Origin: CAYWXV01 sp964462535
GTDB lineage: Bacteria; Bacteroidota; Ignavibacteria; OLB7
NCBI GenBank assembly: GCA_964462535.1
Contig: CAYWXV010000018.1
Coordinates: forward strand, 1 to 64,000
Direction: 5' to 3'
DNA length: 64,000 nt
A program made the translations under genes and the position numbers. The number at the start of each line of letters is the position of its first letter. The first letter of the stretch is position 1. Positions 1 through 8,958 of this stretch are shown piece by piece. The notes under the pieces were generated by a model that ran no database searches, had not been told where the DNA came from, and was given only the letters and a program-made list of their open reading frames with translations.

Positions 1-619
1 GTTCGAATCCACGGTCGATGCGCATGCGAAGAAAACGTACGAGCGAATCGACAACATTTGAGCGAGGATCGAAATTCATGTCCCAGACATGTTCACCAAT
101 CATCTCCCGCGTAAGGACCTTCCCCTGATTGTGGATGAGGTACTCGAGCAGCCCGAATTCCTTGGCGCTCAGGTGTATCGGTGTGGTTCCTCGTGCAACG
201 GTTCGCTTTGCGGTGTCGATGACCAGGTCTGCGACCTGTATCACGCTGGTCTTGTGGTCCGACGTGCGTCGCGTCAGAGATCGAACACGCGCAAGGAGAA
301 CGTCGGGATGAATCGGTTTGACCAGGTAGTCGTCGGCGCCCGTGTCCAGCCCGTAAACGATGTCCTCGCTCTCGCCAAGCGCGGTCATCATCAGGATTGG
401 TGTTGAGCATCCGTCATGTCTCAAAGACCGACAGACATCACGTCCGTCCTTCCCAGGCAGCATCAGGTCAAGCAGAATCAGATCGTAGTCGTTCACGGCC
501 CCCATCTCCTCACCTTCGAGGCCGTTCGTGGCTATGTCTACGATGTAGTTGCGCTCGCGCAATTCGCGACTGATCGTCTCCACGATCCCGGGGTCGTCCT
601 CAATCAAGAGTATGCGCAT
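1..619 (-). CDS. OmpR/PhoB-family response regulator, partial (runs off left edge)
   Basis: Reading the minus strand from the ATG at 619 gives 206 codons with no stop before the window edge. The receiver domain has the acidic pocket (E7, D8, D9), the phospho-acceptor D51 in LILLDLMLPG, T79 and K101 in VKPIHPD. A winged-helix DNA-binding domain starts near residue 150 (SAKEFGLLEYL) and still shows the recognition helix NVVDSLVRFLRMR at the edge, so only about 20 residues are missing. By family it is a cytoplasmic transcription factor phosphorylated by a histidine kinase. The kinase, if adjacent, would lie outside the window. The target genes cannot be read from the sequence. Confidence 0.93.
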   Translation of the reverse strand, partial: MRILLIEDDPGIVETISRELRERNYIVDIATNGLEGEEMGAVNDYDLILLDLMLPGKDGRDVCRSLRHDGCSTPILMMTALGESEDIVYGLDTGADDYLVKPIHPDVLLARVRSLTRRTSDHKTSVIQVADLVIDTAKRTVARGTTPIHLSAKEFGLLEYLIHNQGKVLTREMIGEHVWDMNFDPRSNVVDSLVRFLRMRIDRGFE

Positions 620-654
620 GAGGGCGGTTGTTGAGTGTTCGGTCGATGTTCATG

Positions 655-2778
655 CTAACGAACAAGTAGTCGTCGGCTGTCGTGCCAGTCACCAGATCGG
701 ACGACGACCATGTACAGACCGGCGGGGAGACTCTCGACGTCAAGCCTTAACGCGTGCGGTCCGGCCGGCAACCAGGACGAAACAGGGATCGCGACGATCC
801 GCCCATCTGCTGAGAGAATTGTCACCGTTGTCTCGCCATCAAGTCCCAGATCCAGATGGAGCACCGCTTCTGTTGATGCTGGGCTGGGATCAGGACCATC
901 CAATCCGTACGCACCTTCACCGAACACTATCAATCGTTGCTGACGGAGACATCCCCATGCGTCGACGTCGATACGGGAATCCGAAATCGCAGGGCATCCT
1001 GGCGCCGCGGCCGTAAGTGTCACGGACAACGGAATACGTTCGAGGGAATCCAGGTAGAGTGTGAATCGCAGATCGGCCAGATCGCCGGGTCCATCAAGTG
1101 AAGCACCGAGAGGTGGGATGAGTCGCATGGTTACACTGCCGGCGAGGTCGTCGCGCTCGATCAGGTCGATCGCCCAGTTGTGTACAATCCCGCGTGTGAC
1201 GCCATCAAGAAATCGTATCGCCCGCGGGGGATAGTTCGCCTGAAGCGTTATCGGTCCCGCGAGCAGCCGGTCGGTCTGCTGAACGCTGACGTGGGCCACA
1301 AGCGTATCGGAAATCGTCGATACCGACTCGATACGTCCGACAAGCACTCCTCCCTCGACGACGGTTACCCAACGCTCGGCGGTGTCCGCCCCGTCGCTGT
1401 TCGCAACTACGAGTCGCACGGGCCATCTACCGGGTGTCGGGAAGCAGAATGGTTCCGGCACTCTCCCAAACGAGTAGGTAAGAGCAGAGCCGGGTGTCTC
1501 CCATTCCCACGACGTTGGATTGTTTCGACTCTCATCGATCACGCCGACACACGACCCAACACAGACAATCGTGTCGCTCAGCCGGAAATCAGCATGGGGG
1601 AGCGAGCAATCGAGACCACCACGCAGTTCGATATCGTCCACGAAGTTCGGGAGGGAGAATAGGGAGGCGCCGGCGAACCCCAGATCGAATCCGTCGCGTG
1701 TGAATCCGCAGGAGGCACCAGGTGCATTCGGGTTCGAAATCGTCGACAGCCAGCGGTCTCCCGCCCGCGCCATATAGATCTTCCCGTCCGGACCTATCTG
1801 CAAGGCCCCGAAGTGCCTTGCAACTGGGTCCGGTCCGCTGGCCACGAGACTCATCGTACTGGCGATCGTCAGAGAGTCAGGTACCGAAACGTCAAATTGC
1901 CAGAGCTCGAAATGATGTGGTGTTCGGTTGCCAGTATTCGTCGACACATAGAGCTTTGTGCCGTCCGGCGAGAAGCAAAGTCCGTACGCGTATGGGAGGT
2001 TCGGAAGGCGGGCCACGCTTGCAAGTCGCCCTGTGGACCGATCGAAGTCAAACAGCTCAACAATTCCTGCCGAATACGATGCCACCGCGACTCTATCGCC
2101 CGCCGGAGAGAAGCGCATCCACCCAATCGCAGCCCCACCGACCGTTTCACCCGGCGGGTCGATATGGGGTGTCCCCACGGCCGAGACCACGGCCGAGTCG
2201 ATCCCATTCGCCGTCAGGTGGAAGACGTGAAAGTTGTTGTCTCCAACCCCGTGGGACGCGATCCAATAGCCACAACCAGACGTGTCGCGCACCGCGGCAA
2301 GCTTCTCTGCAGTGTTTGGTAGCAGCGAGACGTTTCGCAGCACAACATCCCCAAGCCCAGCGTCGAGTCTCATGTCGACCAGCGAATAGGAAAGGCCGGT
2401 GTTGGGTGGATCAGCGTAGGCGGCTCCGTCCTGGGTGAACAGGTAGTAGAGACCGGGATTTCGGGGTGCCGGTAGGATGAGCGAAGACTGCGTCGCGTTA
2501 TCCAACCCGGCCAGACCGTCGCCATTCGGCATTACCTGGCCGTTCGCGTTAAAGACCCGCGCGCCGTCGGTTGCCATCAAGACGATACCGGTCCGTCCAT
2601 CGCTGAGGGTTGCGCACCCCTCATATGCACTCATGGGAGTCCGGACCGGAGTCGGGGGTGTCGACGTGAAATCGATTCCAACACCGGCACCAAACCACCA
2701 CACATCGCGCTCATGCTGAGCAATGAGCGCTGGCGACAGGAGGAGTAACTGAATGAAGATCAGGAAGGAGAGACGCAT
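655..2778 (-). CDS. T9SS-sorted secreted protein with propeller-like and PKD domains
   Basis: The protein has about 707 residues. I chose the ATG at 2778 because it begins directly with a Sec signal peptide (MRLSFLIFIQLLLLSPALIAQ); the frame extends 27 nt further upstream. The first half carries repeated strand motifs such as FSPAGDRVAVASY and FSPDGTKLYVST, typical of a WD40/NHL-like propeller. A PKD-type domain follows around residues 395-475 (NNPTSWEWETPG, then PGRWPVRLVVAN). The last 80 residues form a T9SS type A sorting domain (PSPASTEAVLHL, LPAGLYMVVV, final RRLLVR). It is expected on the cell surface or outside the cell. The substrate is unknown. It is co-directional with the Asp-box gene 66 bp upstream. 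Confidence 0.85.
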   Translation of the reverse strand: MRLSFLIFIQLLLLSPALIAQHERDVWWFGAGVGIDFTSTPPTPVRTPMSAYEGCATLSDGRTGIVLMATDGARVFNANGQVMPNGDGLAGLDNATQSSLILPAPRNPGLYYLFTQDGAAYADPPNTGLSYSLVDMRLDAGLGDVVLRNVSLLPNTAEKLAAVRDTSGCGYWIASHGVGDNNFHVFHLTANGIDSAVVSAVGTPHIDPPGETVGGAAIGWMRFSPAGDRVAVASYSAGIVELFDFDRSTGRLASVARLPNLPYAYGLCFSPDGTKLYVSTNTGNRTPHHFELWQFDVSVPDSLTIASTMSLVASGPDPVARHFGALQIGPDGKIYMARAGDRWLSTISNPNAPGASCGFTRDGFDLGFAGASLFSLPNFVDDIELRGGLDCSLPHADFRLSDTIVCVGSCVGVIDESRNNPTSWEWETPGSALTYSFGRVPEPFCFPTPGRWPVRLVVANSDGADTAERWVTVVEGGVLVGRIESVSTISDTLVAHVSVQQTDRLLAGPITLQANYPPRAIRFLDGVTRGIVHNWAIDLIERDDLAGSVTMRLIPPLGASLDGPGDLADLRFTLYLDSLERIPLSVTLTAAAPGCPAISDSRIDVDAWGCLRQQRLIVFGEGAYGLDGPDPSPASTEAVLHLDLGLDGETTVTILSADGRIVAIPVSSWLPAGPHALRLDVESLPAGLYMVVVRSGDWHDSRRLLVR

Positions 2779-2844
2779 CGCTGGACCGAATGGATGGACC
2801 GGCACAACGTACGGAATCCGATGCGATCATCGTCGCGGGCAATC

Positions 2845-4956
2845 TCAGCGGACGATGACGACGCGCCCCTTGTATGTGTCCCCGCCCGCCCTCAAAAGCA
2901 CGATCCACTCTCCTGCAGGAAGATCAGACGTGAGGATCTCCACGCGTTGATCTCCGACCGGCATCCACCCAAGATCCAATCGTCGCGCTCGTCGACCGTG
3001 CATCGAGATGAGCTCCAACGATGCCAGCGATGGGCGATCGATCTGGAATTGGATAGAGACTCGTTCCGCTGCAGGAGATGGCATAACTGTGAGTGCCCGA
3101 TCGATGTGGATCTCCGGAGCGATGAATGGCGCAGAACTCGAGCGATCGACACTTCGGAACGCGCCAGATCCAGCTGTGCCGACGTAGATGTGCGCGGATC
3201 GATCGAGTATCATGGCATAGCTGGAGTAGGACGAAATCCCCGTGTTATATGGCGCCCACGTGACACCGCTGTTTGTAGATCGATACAACGCTCTGTTGAT
3301 CGTACCGGCGAACAGGACACCGTTGGTATCGACCATCAGTCCGACGATGAGAATTGCCGACGGATCTACAACGCTCTTCTTCCATTCCACACCTCCGTCT
3401 GTCGAGAAGAAGAAGTTCCCGTTGTACGATCCCGCATATAGCCTTCCGTCTGGCCCGGTGGCCAGCGAACTGATATACGACGTTGTGATCCCCGACCCCG
3501 ATGCCGTCCAGGTCTTTCCATCATCCGCGGAGACGTAGATGTTGCTGGATGTCCCGGCCCATATGCGCCCGGAAGAGTCGCGTGAGAAGGCGAGAATAAG
3601 GGATGACGGATCGACCGCCACCAGCTCCCATTCGAGACCTCCGTTCGTGGAGCGGTAGATCCGGCCGCTGTCGCATCCGGTTAGTATCGTCCCCAGTGGG
3701 GAGAGCGTCATCGCGTTAATCTTCGTGGTTGCGGGGCCGCTCCATCTGTTTACCCACGTTCGCCCACTGTCGGATGACGTAAACACTCCTTCTCCGAACG
3801 TACTAATGACCATGGATCCGTCGGGAAGGAAGTCAATTCCGCTAACGCTCGTGTAGTAGGGTCGTTCGAAGCCGGCCATCCACTCCCATTCCAAACCATC
3901 TCCGTCGGTGGCGTAGAGAAGACCATTGTGGGTTCCTGCGAAGATTCGATTGTCGCCCGGTCTGCGTGCGAGAACACTGATGAACATCGCCTGGATTCCG
4001 TAGGAGCTATTCAGCGTCCAACGCAGACCGTCATCCGTTGTCTTCTGAATTCCGTCGCTCGTCATGGCAAAGAACGTCGGTTCAGATCCGCCGACGTGAT
4101 ACAACACGCTATACACGATCTGAAAGCCGTCACCAAATGGTCTCCATGTCTCACCGTTGTCCTCCGATACGTAAATGGACCCTCCGTCGCTAGTGATGTA
4201 GACGCGGTTGCCGCCAACGGTCGTGATGCTCTCAGGGCTGGATAGCTCGGGAGGGAGATTCAGCTTCTGCCAGGTCGTACCAAGGTCGGTGGAGCGATGA
4301 AACCCGTCTTCGTCTGCGCCGGCAATGAACGATCCGTCCGGCGCTATGCCGAGCGTGGTGATCCATTCCACGGTGGAGGAAATGGTTGAGGTGTCCCAGT
4401 TCCCGCTAAGCGGCGTCCTCGATCGAAGAAGCTGGTTGTCGACCATGACGCACACGGCCTGCGTGGAGTCCACGGCAACAGCGTAGGGACCCAGCGGGAA
4501 TTCAAGCGAGGTCCAGGTATCGCCGTCGTCCGTCGAGACGTAGCCATTGTCCGATGCGGCGATTACTATCATCGAGTCGGAAGACCGAACGGCGATGTCC
4601 CACACGTAGCTGGAGAAGGCACCGGAGTTCACGCGATGCCAGGTCGTCCCATTGTCCGTTGATCGGTAGATTCCGACGTCAACCGTGCCGGCGAACAGCG
4701 AACCTTTGGGCGAACGGGCAAGCGTGAGAATCGAGGTAATGGGAATCCCCTCGCTACTTCTGATCCATTCCTCCCCGTTGTCGGTTGATCGATATGTTCC
4801 GTTGTCGGTTCCGGCAACAAGGGCGCCATCTGCGGTCACAACCATGCTCGTCACCGTGCCTCCATAGGGGCCGTTTGCCGACGTGAAGAGGTTCTGCGCG
4901 TTGACCGCGAGCGAAAGGAGAGAGTGTGTCAGCAGAGCAAGGACGAGAAGACGCAT
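2845..4956 (-). CDS. T9SS-sorted Asp-box (BNR) repeat propeller protein
   Basis: 703 residues from an ATG at 4956, starting with a clear signal peptide (cleavage likely after VNAQ). About eleven Asp-box motifs of the form S/T-x-D-x-G-x-T-W are visible (YRSTDNGEEW, VSTDDGDTW, RSTDLGTTW, VSEDNGETW, VSADDGKTW, RSTNSGVTW). They are spaced about 45-60 residues apart, as in sialidase-like or Ycf48/VPS10-type beta-propellers. The C-terminus is a T9SS sorting domain (MPSPAAERVSIQF, LPAGEWIVLLR, GRVVIVR). Catalytic residues of sialidases are not evident, so a binding or structural role is more likely than an enzyme. Its start codon is 29 nt from that of the divergent P450 gene. Confidence 0.88.
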   Translation of the reverse strand: MRLLVLALLTHSLLSLAVNAQNLFTSANGPYGGTVTSMVVTADGALVAGTDNGTYRSTDNGEEWIRSSEGIPITSILTLARSPKGSLFAGTVDVGIYRSTDNGTTWHRVNSGAFSSYVWDIAVRSSDSMIVIAASDNGYVSTDDGDTWTSLEFPLGPYAVAVDSTQAVCVMVDNQLLRSRTPLSGNWDTSTISSTVEWITTLGIAPDGSFIAGADEDGFHRSTDLGTTWQKLNLPPELSSPESITTVGGNRVYITSDGGSIYVSEDNGETWRPFGDGFQIVYSVLYHVGGSEPTFFAMTSDGIQKTTDDGLRWTLNSSYGIQAMFISVLARRPGDNRIFAGTHNGLLYATDGDGLEWEWMAGFERPYYTSVSGIDFLPDGSMVISTFGEGVFTSSDSGRTWVNRWSGPATTKINAMTLSPLGTILTGCDSGRIYRSTNGGLEWELVAVDPSSLILAFSRDSSGRIWAGTSSNIYVSADDGKTWTASGSGITTSYISSLATGPDGRLYAGSYNGNFFFSTDGGVEWKKSVVDPSAILIVGLMVDTNGVLFAGTINRALYRSTNSGVTWAPYNTGISSYSSYAMILDRSAHIYVGTAGSGAFRSVDRSSSAPFIAPEIHIDRALTVMPSPAAERVSIQFQIDRPSLASLELISMHGRRARRLDLGWMPVGDQRVEILTSDLPAGEWIVLLRAGGDTYKGRVVIVR

Positions 4957-4985
4957 ATCGGTGTCGGTATGTATAGACGAGGCGA

Positions 4986-6362
4986 ATGAACGAATCGCGA
5001 AAGTACGAAGTGAAGACCCCTGTCACCAGAACCTTGCGTCCCCCCGGCCCGGAGGGGACCGTAGTAGTCGGTGCGCTGCTGAGTCTGCGGAAACGCCCTT
5101 TGGAATTCCTGACCGATGCCGCCCGGAAATATGGCGACATAGTCTACATGCAGATTGGTCGCGTTCAGCTCTATATGCTGAGTCATCCAGACCTTATCGA
5201 GCAGGTACTGATTACTGACGCGCGCTGCTTCGTGAAGCCATGGCTGCTTCGCGAGGCAGCAGATGTCCTCGGCAATGGGCTGCTTACAAGTGATGGGGAG
5301 TTGTGGATGCGTCAGCGAAGGCTGATGCAGCCCGCATTTCATCGGACGCGCATTGCAAACTATGCGTCGGTGATGACTCGACGAGCGGAACGAATGATGA
5401 CCCGATGGAGCGATGCACAGGAGCTCGACATTCACGACGAGATGATGAGGTTGACGCTTGACATTGTTGCTGAGACTCTCTTCGGTGCGGAGGTCGAAGA
5501 TCGTCATGCCGAAGTGGGGCATGCTCTCGAGTTGTCATTGGAGCGATTTGTCGACCAGTTGGGCCCGCTCAGATTTCTGAATCGCCTCCCCCTCCCACGC
5601 ACCCTTCGATTCCGTCACGCTGTCCGAAAACTGGACGCGATAATCTACGGTCTGATTGAAGCGCGTCGCCGAAACCCGGACGCGAATCGGGACGACCTCC
5701 TTTCACTACTCCTCCATGCCGTCGACGATCAAGGTGAGGGGGGCGGAATGTCCGATCGTCAGCTCCGCGACGAGGCCGTGACGCTTTTCCTGGCCGGTCA
5801 CGAGACGACGGCGATCGCACTATCGTGGACCTGGTACCTTCTCGCGTCCGCCCCAGACGTCGAGGCTCGGCTCCATTCCGAATTGGACGAGGTAGTCGGC
5901 GATCGGCTCCCCACTCCGGAGGATCTACCGAGACTTCGATACACTGGGATGGTCCTCCGCGAGTCGATGCGCCTGTACCCTCCGGCATGGCGAATCGGTA
6001 GAGAGGTCTCGGATGAGTGTGTGGTGGGAGGATACCGTCTCCCGTTGAAGGCGCAGATCCTCATGTGCCAGTGGATTGTGCATCGTGACCCCAGGTTCTA
6101 CGAGGACCCCGAAACATTCAGACCGGAGCGGTGGGAAGAGGATCGGGTTCAACGTATGCACCGATTCGCCTATTTTCCTTTCGGCGGCGGGGGGCGCAGG
6201 TGCATCGGAGACTACTTCGCGGAGATGGAGGGGATACTAGTCCTTGCGACTGTTGCCCGGCAGTTCCGGATCGAGATCACAGGTCGACCCCAAGCCGAAC
6301 CCTTTCCGACGATCACGCTCCGACCCCGAAACGGTATTGGGGCCCGTCTTCGACGTCGGTGA
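4986..6362 (+). CDS. cytochrome P450
   Basis: The 458-residue protein is full length for a soluble bacterial P450. Diagnostic motifs are in order: a proline-rich hinge PPGPEG near residue 19, the C-helix tryptophan in WMRQRR (107-112), the I-helix oxygen-activation motif AGHETT (270-275), the K-helix ExxR (E326, R329), the PERW motif near 390, and the heme loop FGGGGRRCIG with the thiolate ligand C406. The architecture resembles the CYP102/CYP110/CYP4-like group, which often hydroxylates fatty acids, alkanes or terpenoids; the substrate here is unknown. No ferredoxin or reductase gene is adjacent, so electron transfer must come from elsewhere. Confidence 0.96.
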   Translation: MNESRKYEVKTPVTRTLRPPGPEGTVVVGALLSLRKRPLEFLTDAARKYGDIVYMQIGRVQLYMLSHPDLIEQVLITDARCFVKPWLLREAADVLGNGLLTSDGELWMRQRRLMQPAFHRTRIANYASVMTRRAERMMTRWSDAQELDIHDEMMRLTLDIVAETLFGAEVEDRHAEVGHALELSLERFVDQLGPLRFLNRLPLPRTLRFRHAVRKLDAIIYGLIEARRRNPDANRDDLLSLLLHAVDDQGEGGGMSDRQLRDEAVTLFLAGHETTAIALSWTWYLLASAPDVEARLHSELDEVVGDRLPTPEDLPRLRYTGMVLRESMRLYPPAWRIGREVSDECVVGGYRLPLKAQILMCQWIVHRDPRFYEDPETFRPERWEEDRVQRMHRFAYFPFGGGGRRCIGDYFAEMEGILVLATVARQFRIEITGRPQAEPFPTITLRPRNGIGARLRRR

Positions 6363-6568
6363 GAGGTCCAGTCGGCGATAACAATCCTCCACTTCGGTAC
6401 GTTACACAGGAAGCGACCGCTCACTCCCCCGCTTGACTTCGTCTGTCGACTCTCCCCCGAGTCACGGTCCTGTCCCCCCGGCCATCCGCACGTTGGCCAG
6501 TCAACCCGCTCAGACGCAGTCCAACCGATTCTCCCACGATACGACAACTCGTCCAGAGAGGTGTTCCT

Positions 6569-8197
6569 ATGAAGACTATTCGATTCGTTGTGCTCATCGC
6601 CGGCCTCGTGATTGCCTCCGTATCCGTAAGCGCGCAGGTCCCAAGAACCATCTCTTACCAGGGCATACTCGCGGACAGCCAAGGGAACTTCCTACCGGAC
6701 GGTGTTCATTCGATTACCGTCAGACTCTATCCGACGCTGACGGGTGGCACTCCGGCCTTTGTCGAAACACATGCAGCCATACCCGTCGTCCGGGGGCTCT
6801 TCAATACGATTATTGGTTCATCAACGCCCATCCCGTCGACGCTAGCGTTCGATCGGGCCTACTTCCTCGGCGTGTCGGTGGATGGTGGCGCCGAATTGGA
6901 GCCACGCACACCGATTACCGCTGCGCCGTATGCGTTGTACGCCGAGACGGCAGGAAAGGCTCTCGCCCTTGCAGACGGCGCCGTTGGAGTTGTCACGAGC
7001 GTGAACGGGATCCAGGGAAGGGTGACATTAAAGGCGGGTGGCTCGGCGCTCCTGTCAAAGACTGACGATACGATTACGATTTACGCAACCGGTGGATCTG
7101 GTTCGTCAGGGATTCAGGGGGTGCAGAGTTCAAGCGGGCGATTGACTGTCCAGAACCCGATCGGGCCAGTTGCCGACATCGACATTGCAGACGGTGCGGT
7201 GACGGCGGCCAAACTGGCCGACGGCGCAGTGACAACGGGAAAAATCGCGGATGGCGCGGTCACTGGGACCAAGCTTGCCGACAGCAGCGTGACGACCACG
7301 AAGATTGCGACGGGGGCGGTGACCACGGCCAAGATCGCCGACAGCAGCGTGACAACGGCCAAACTTGCCAGCGGGGCAGTGACCAGCTCGAAGCTCGCAA
7401 ACGGGGCTGTTACCACGGTCAAGCTTGCTGACAGCAGTGTGACGACGGCAAAGCTCGCCACCGGGGCCGTGACCACGGTCAAGATTGCCGATGGAGCGAT
7501 AACGCAGGAGAAGATCGCGTCGAGCGTGACAGTCCCGATCGGAGGGACGGCAGGTGGGGATTTGACAGGGACGTATCCCAATCCGACGATTGCGCTCGGC
7601 GTCGTCACATCCGCGAAAATTCAGGACGGCACGATACTGGGCGGGGACATCAGCAATTCCGCGGAGCTGGCGATTCACTCGATGGCGACGAATAGTGATG
7701 TCGCGATTGGTAGCGTGCTCCCCGGTGGCTCTCGCCTGGTCGTCCGGGGATCAGGGGCCACGTCCGCGTCCTCTGCCCTTGATGTTCAGAACTCAGCCGG
7801 CACGTCGCTCCTCTTCGTCCGAAACGACGGTCGTGTCGGTATCGGTACAACAACTCCGACTGGGGCGCTCGATCTCTCAATTGGGACGGGCGCGGCACTC
7901 ACGATATCGTCTGGCGCGGTTCGCGTCTCCAAGACATCCGTTGGCCCGCAGTTTAACGGAACCGGCCAGGGGGTGACAATTCCCCCGGGCGTGACATATG
8001 TCCGCGTGACCGACGATGGAGTCAATGGACCCATTACGGCCACATTCCCGGCTGCTGCCGCGGGCGAGATTCTGATCGTGTCAAACGATGATCTGGTCAA
8101 CACGATCACCACGCCTGTTGGGCTTGCGGTCACCATCACCCCAGGTCAAGCTCGGCTGTTCATTCACGACGGTACGGCCTGGCGTTTGGTCAACTAG
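6569..8197 (+). CDS. secreted tail-fibre-like protein with eleven 10-residue repeats
   Basis: 542 residues with a signal peptide (MKTIRFVVLIAGLVIASVSV, then SAQ). Residues 27-125 match a module often found at the N-terminus of bacterial surface proteins with fibre-like repeats (ISYQGIL, VRLYP, RAYFLGVSV, PRTPITAAPYALYA). Residues 208-317 are eleven tandem decamers of consensus D/T-G/S-A/S-V-T-T-x-K-L/I-A. A region with phage tail-spike flavour follows (GGDLTGTYPNPTI; VGIGTTTPTGALDLS), and then a small beta-rich end. There is no T9SS sorting domain and no S74 peptidase domain. The likely role is an extended, probably trimeric, surface fibre; this is inferred from repeat type, and the function is unknown. 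Confidence 0.85.
   Translation: MKTIRFVVLIAGLVIASVSVSAQVPRTISYQGILADSQGNFLPDGVHSITVRLYPTLTGGTPAFVETHAAIPVVRGLFNTIIGSSTPIPSTLAFDRAYFLGVSVDGGAELEPRTPITAAPYALYAETAGKALALADGAVGVVTSVNGIQGRVTLKAGGSALLSKTDDTITIYATGGSGSSGIQGVQSSSGRLTVQNPIGPVADIDIADGAVTAAKLADGAVTTGKIADGAVTGTKLADSSVTTTKIATGAVTTAKIADSSVTTAKLASGAVTSSKLANGAVTTVKLADSSVTTAKLATGAVTTVKIADGAITQEKIASSVTVPIGGTAGGDLTGTYPNPTIALGVVTSAKIQDGTILGGDISNSAELAIHSMATNSDVAIGSVLPGGSRLVVRGSGATSASSALDVQNSAGTSLLFVRNDGRVGIGTTTPTGALDLSIGTGAALTISSGAVRVSKTSVGPQFNGTGQGVTIPPGVTYVRVTDDGVNGPITATFPAAAAGEILIVSNDDLVNTITTPVGLAVTITPGQARLFIHDGTAWRLVN
7190..7519 (+). repeat. eleven tandem 30-bp coding repeats
   Basis: Each 30-bp unit encodes one decamer such as DGAVTTGKIA, DSSVTTAKLA or TGAVTTVKIA. 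Units of the 'GAV' and 'SSV' types alternate irregularly. This suggests past unequal crossing-over or slippage. The array is in frame throughout, so unit gain or loss would change fibre length without breaking the gene. Confidence 0.93.
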
Positions 8198-8277
8198 GGG
8201 AGATATCGTAGGTTCGACGCTGGCTCTCCCCCGATGCAGCGGTCCCAATCATTCATCGCTTTGGAGGTCTTGACGCA

Positions 8278-8841
8278 ATGAAGCTTTCGCGTACGATTCC
8301 GGGTCTTGTTGTCCTCGCGTTCCTTGCCCTGGCGACTAGTCCCACGACTGTGCATGCGCAGTTTTCCATACCGCGATCGGTGATCGCCAGCGGGGGTATC
8401 GTGAATTCGAGCGGAGGAGGCTACACGATGGGGGCGACTATTGGACAGCCGGTAATTGGCTGGACGAATGGGTCGTCATACAATCTCCATCAAGGTTTCT
8501 GGTTCCCCCGTATCAACGGGTCGCTCGGCGTTGATGGTCCGGTTGCCTCGGTCAACGGCGCTCGAAACTGGCCGAATCCTTTCTCAACATCAACGACCAT
8601 CTATTATTCCCTATCCGAACGGAGCCAGGTCCATCTTTCGGTGTACAACGCCGCCGGAGAGAAGGTCCGTGAGCTTTTCAGCGGAACTGCGGAAGCGGGT
8701 GACCAGAATATCCTATGGGATGGTCTGAACGATGCGGGTGAAGTCGTCGGCGCCGGTATGTACATCTTCGCTGTGGACGCGTTCAGCAATGCTGGTCGTC
8801 CGACGCTGGCAGCCCGAGGCAAGATGGTCGTGGTTCGCTGA
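8278..8841 (+). CDS. small T9SS/FlgD-Ig-type surface protein
   Basis: 187 residues with a signal peptide ending near VHAQ. Residues 30-80 carry a short beta module seen in many Bacteroidota/Chlorobiota secreted proteins (SVIASGGIVNSSGGGY, MGATIGQPVIG, LHQGFWFP). Residues 98-187 form a FlgD-Ig-like sorting domain (NWPNPFSTSTTIYY, then GEKVRELFSG, WDGLNDAGEVVGAGMYIF and the final MVVVR). The gene follows the repeat protein by 80 bp on the same strand and is closed by a strong terminator. The two are probably co-transcribed. Function is unknown beyond surface location. Confidence 0.85.
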   Translation: MKLSRTIPGLVVLAFLALATSPTTVHAQFSIPRSVIASGGIVNSSGGGYTMGATIGQPVIGWTNGSSYNLHQGFWFPRINGSLGVDGPVASVNGARNWPNPFSTSTTIYYSLSERSQVHLSVYNAAGEKVRELFSGTAEAGDQNILWDGLNDAGEVVGAGMYIFAVDAFSNAGRPTLAARGKMVVVR

Positions 8842-8872
8842 GCCAGCCGCTAGCCCTTTCAAGAAGACTTTC

Positions 8873-8911
8873 GATCGAGCCGGAACATGCGTTCCGGCTC
8901 GATCCGTTTTG
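8873..8911 (+). terminator. rho-independent terminator
   Basis: A perfect 14-bp stem (8873-8886 with 8891-8904), four-base loop ATGC, then CGTTTTG. It lies 31 bp after the small surface-protein gene. It also shows that the ATG at 8887, inside the hairpin, is not the start of the next gene. Confidence 0.88.
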
Positions 8912-8958
8912 TCCAGGTCCTCCATGTTGAGCACATCATCTCAAGCGGGAGAATGGTA

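Noticed and set aside
7114..7608. 164-codon minus-strand frame through the 30-bp repeats
   Set aside because: It is open only because the repeat unit is a multiple of three; its sequence is the mirror of the repeats and lacks motifs.
8887..8958. N-terminal extension of the PhoD-like phosphatase
   Set aside because: The ATG at 8887 lies within the loop and stem of the upstream terminator; the signal peptide starts at 8953/8959.
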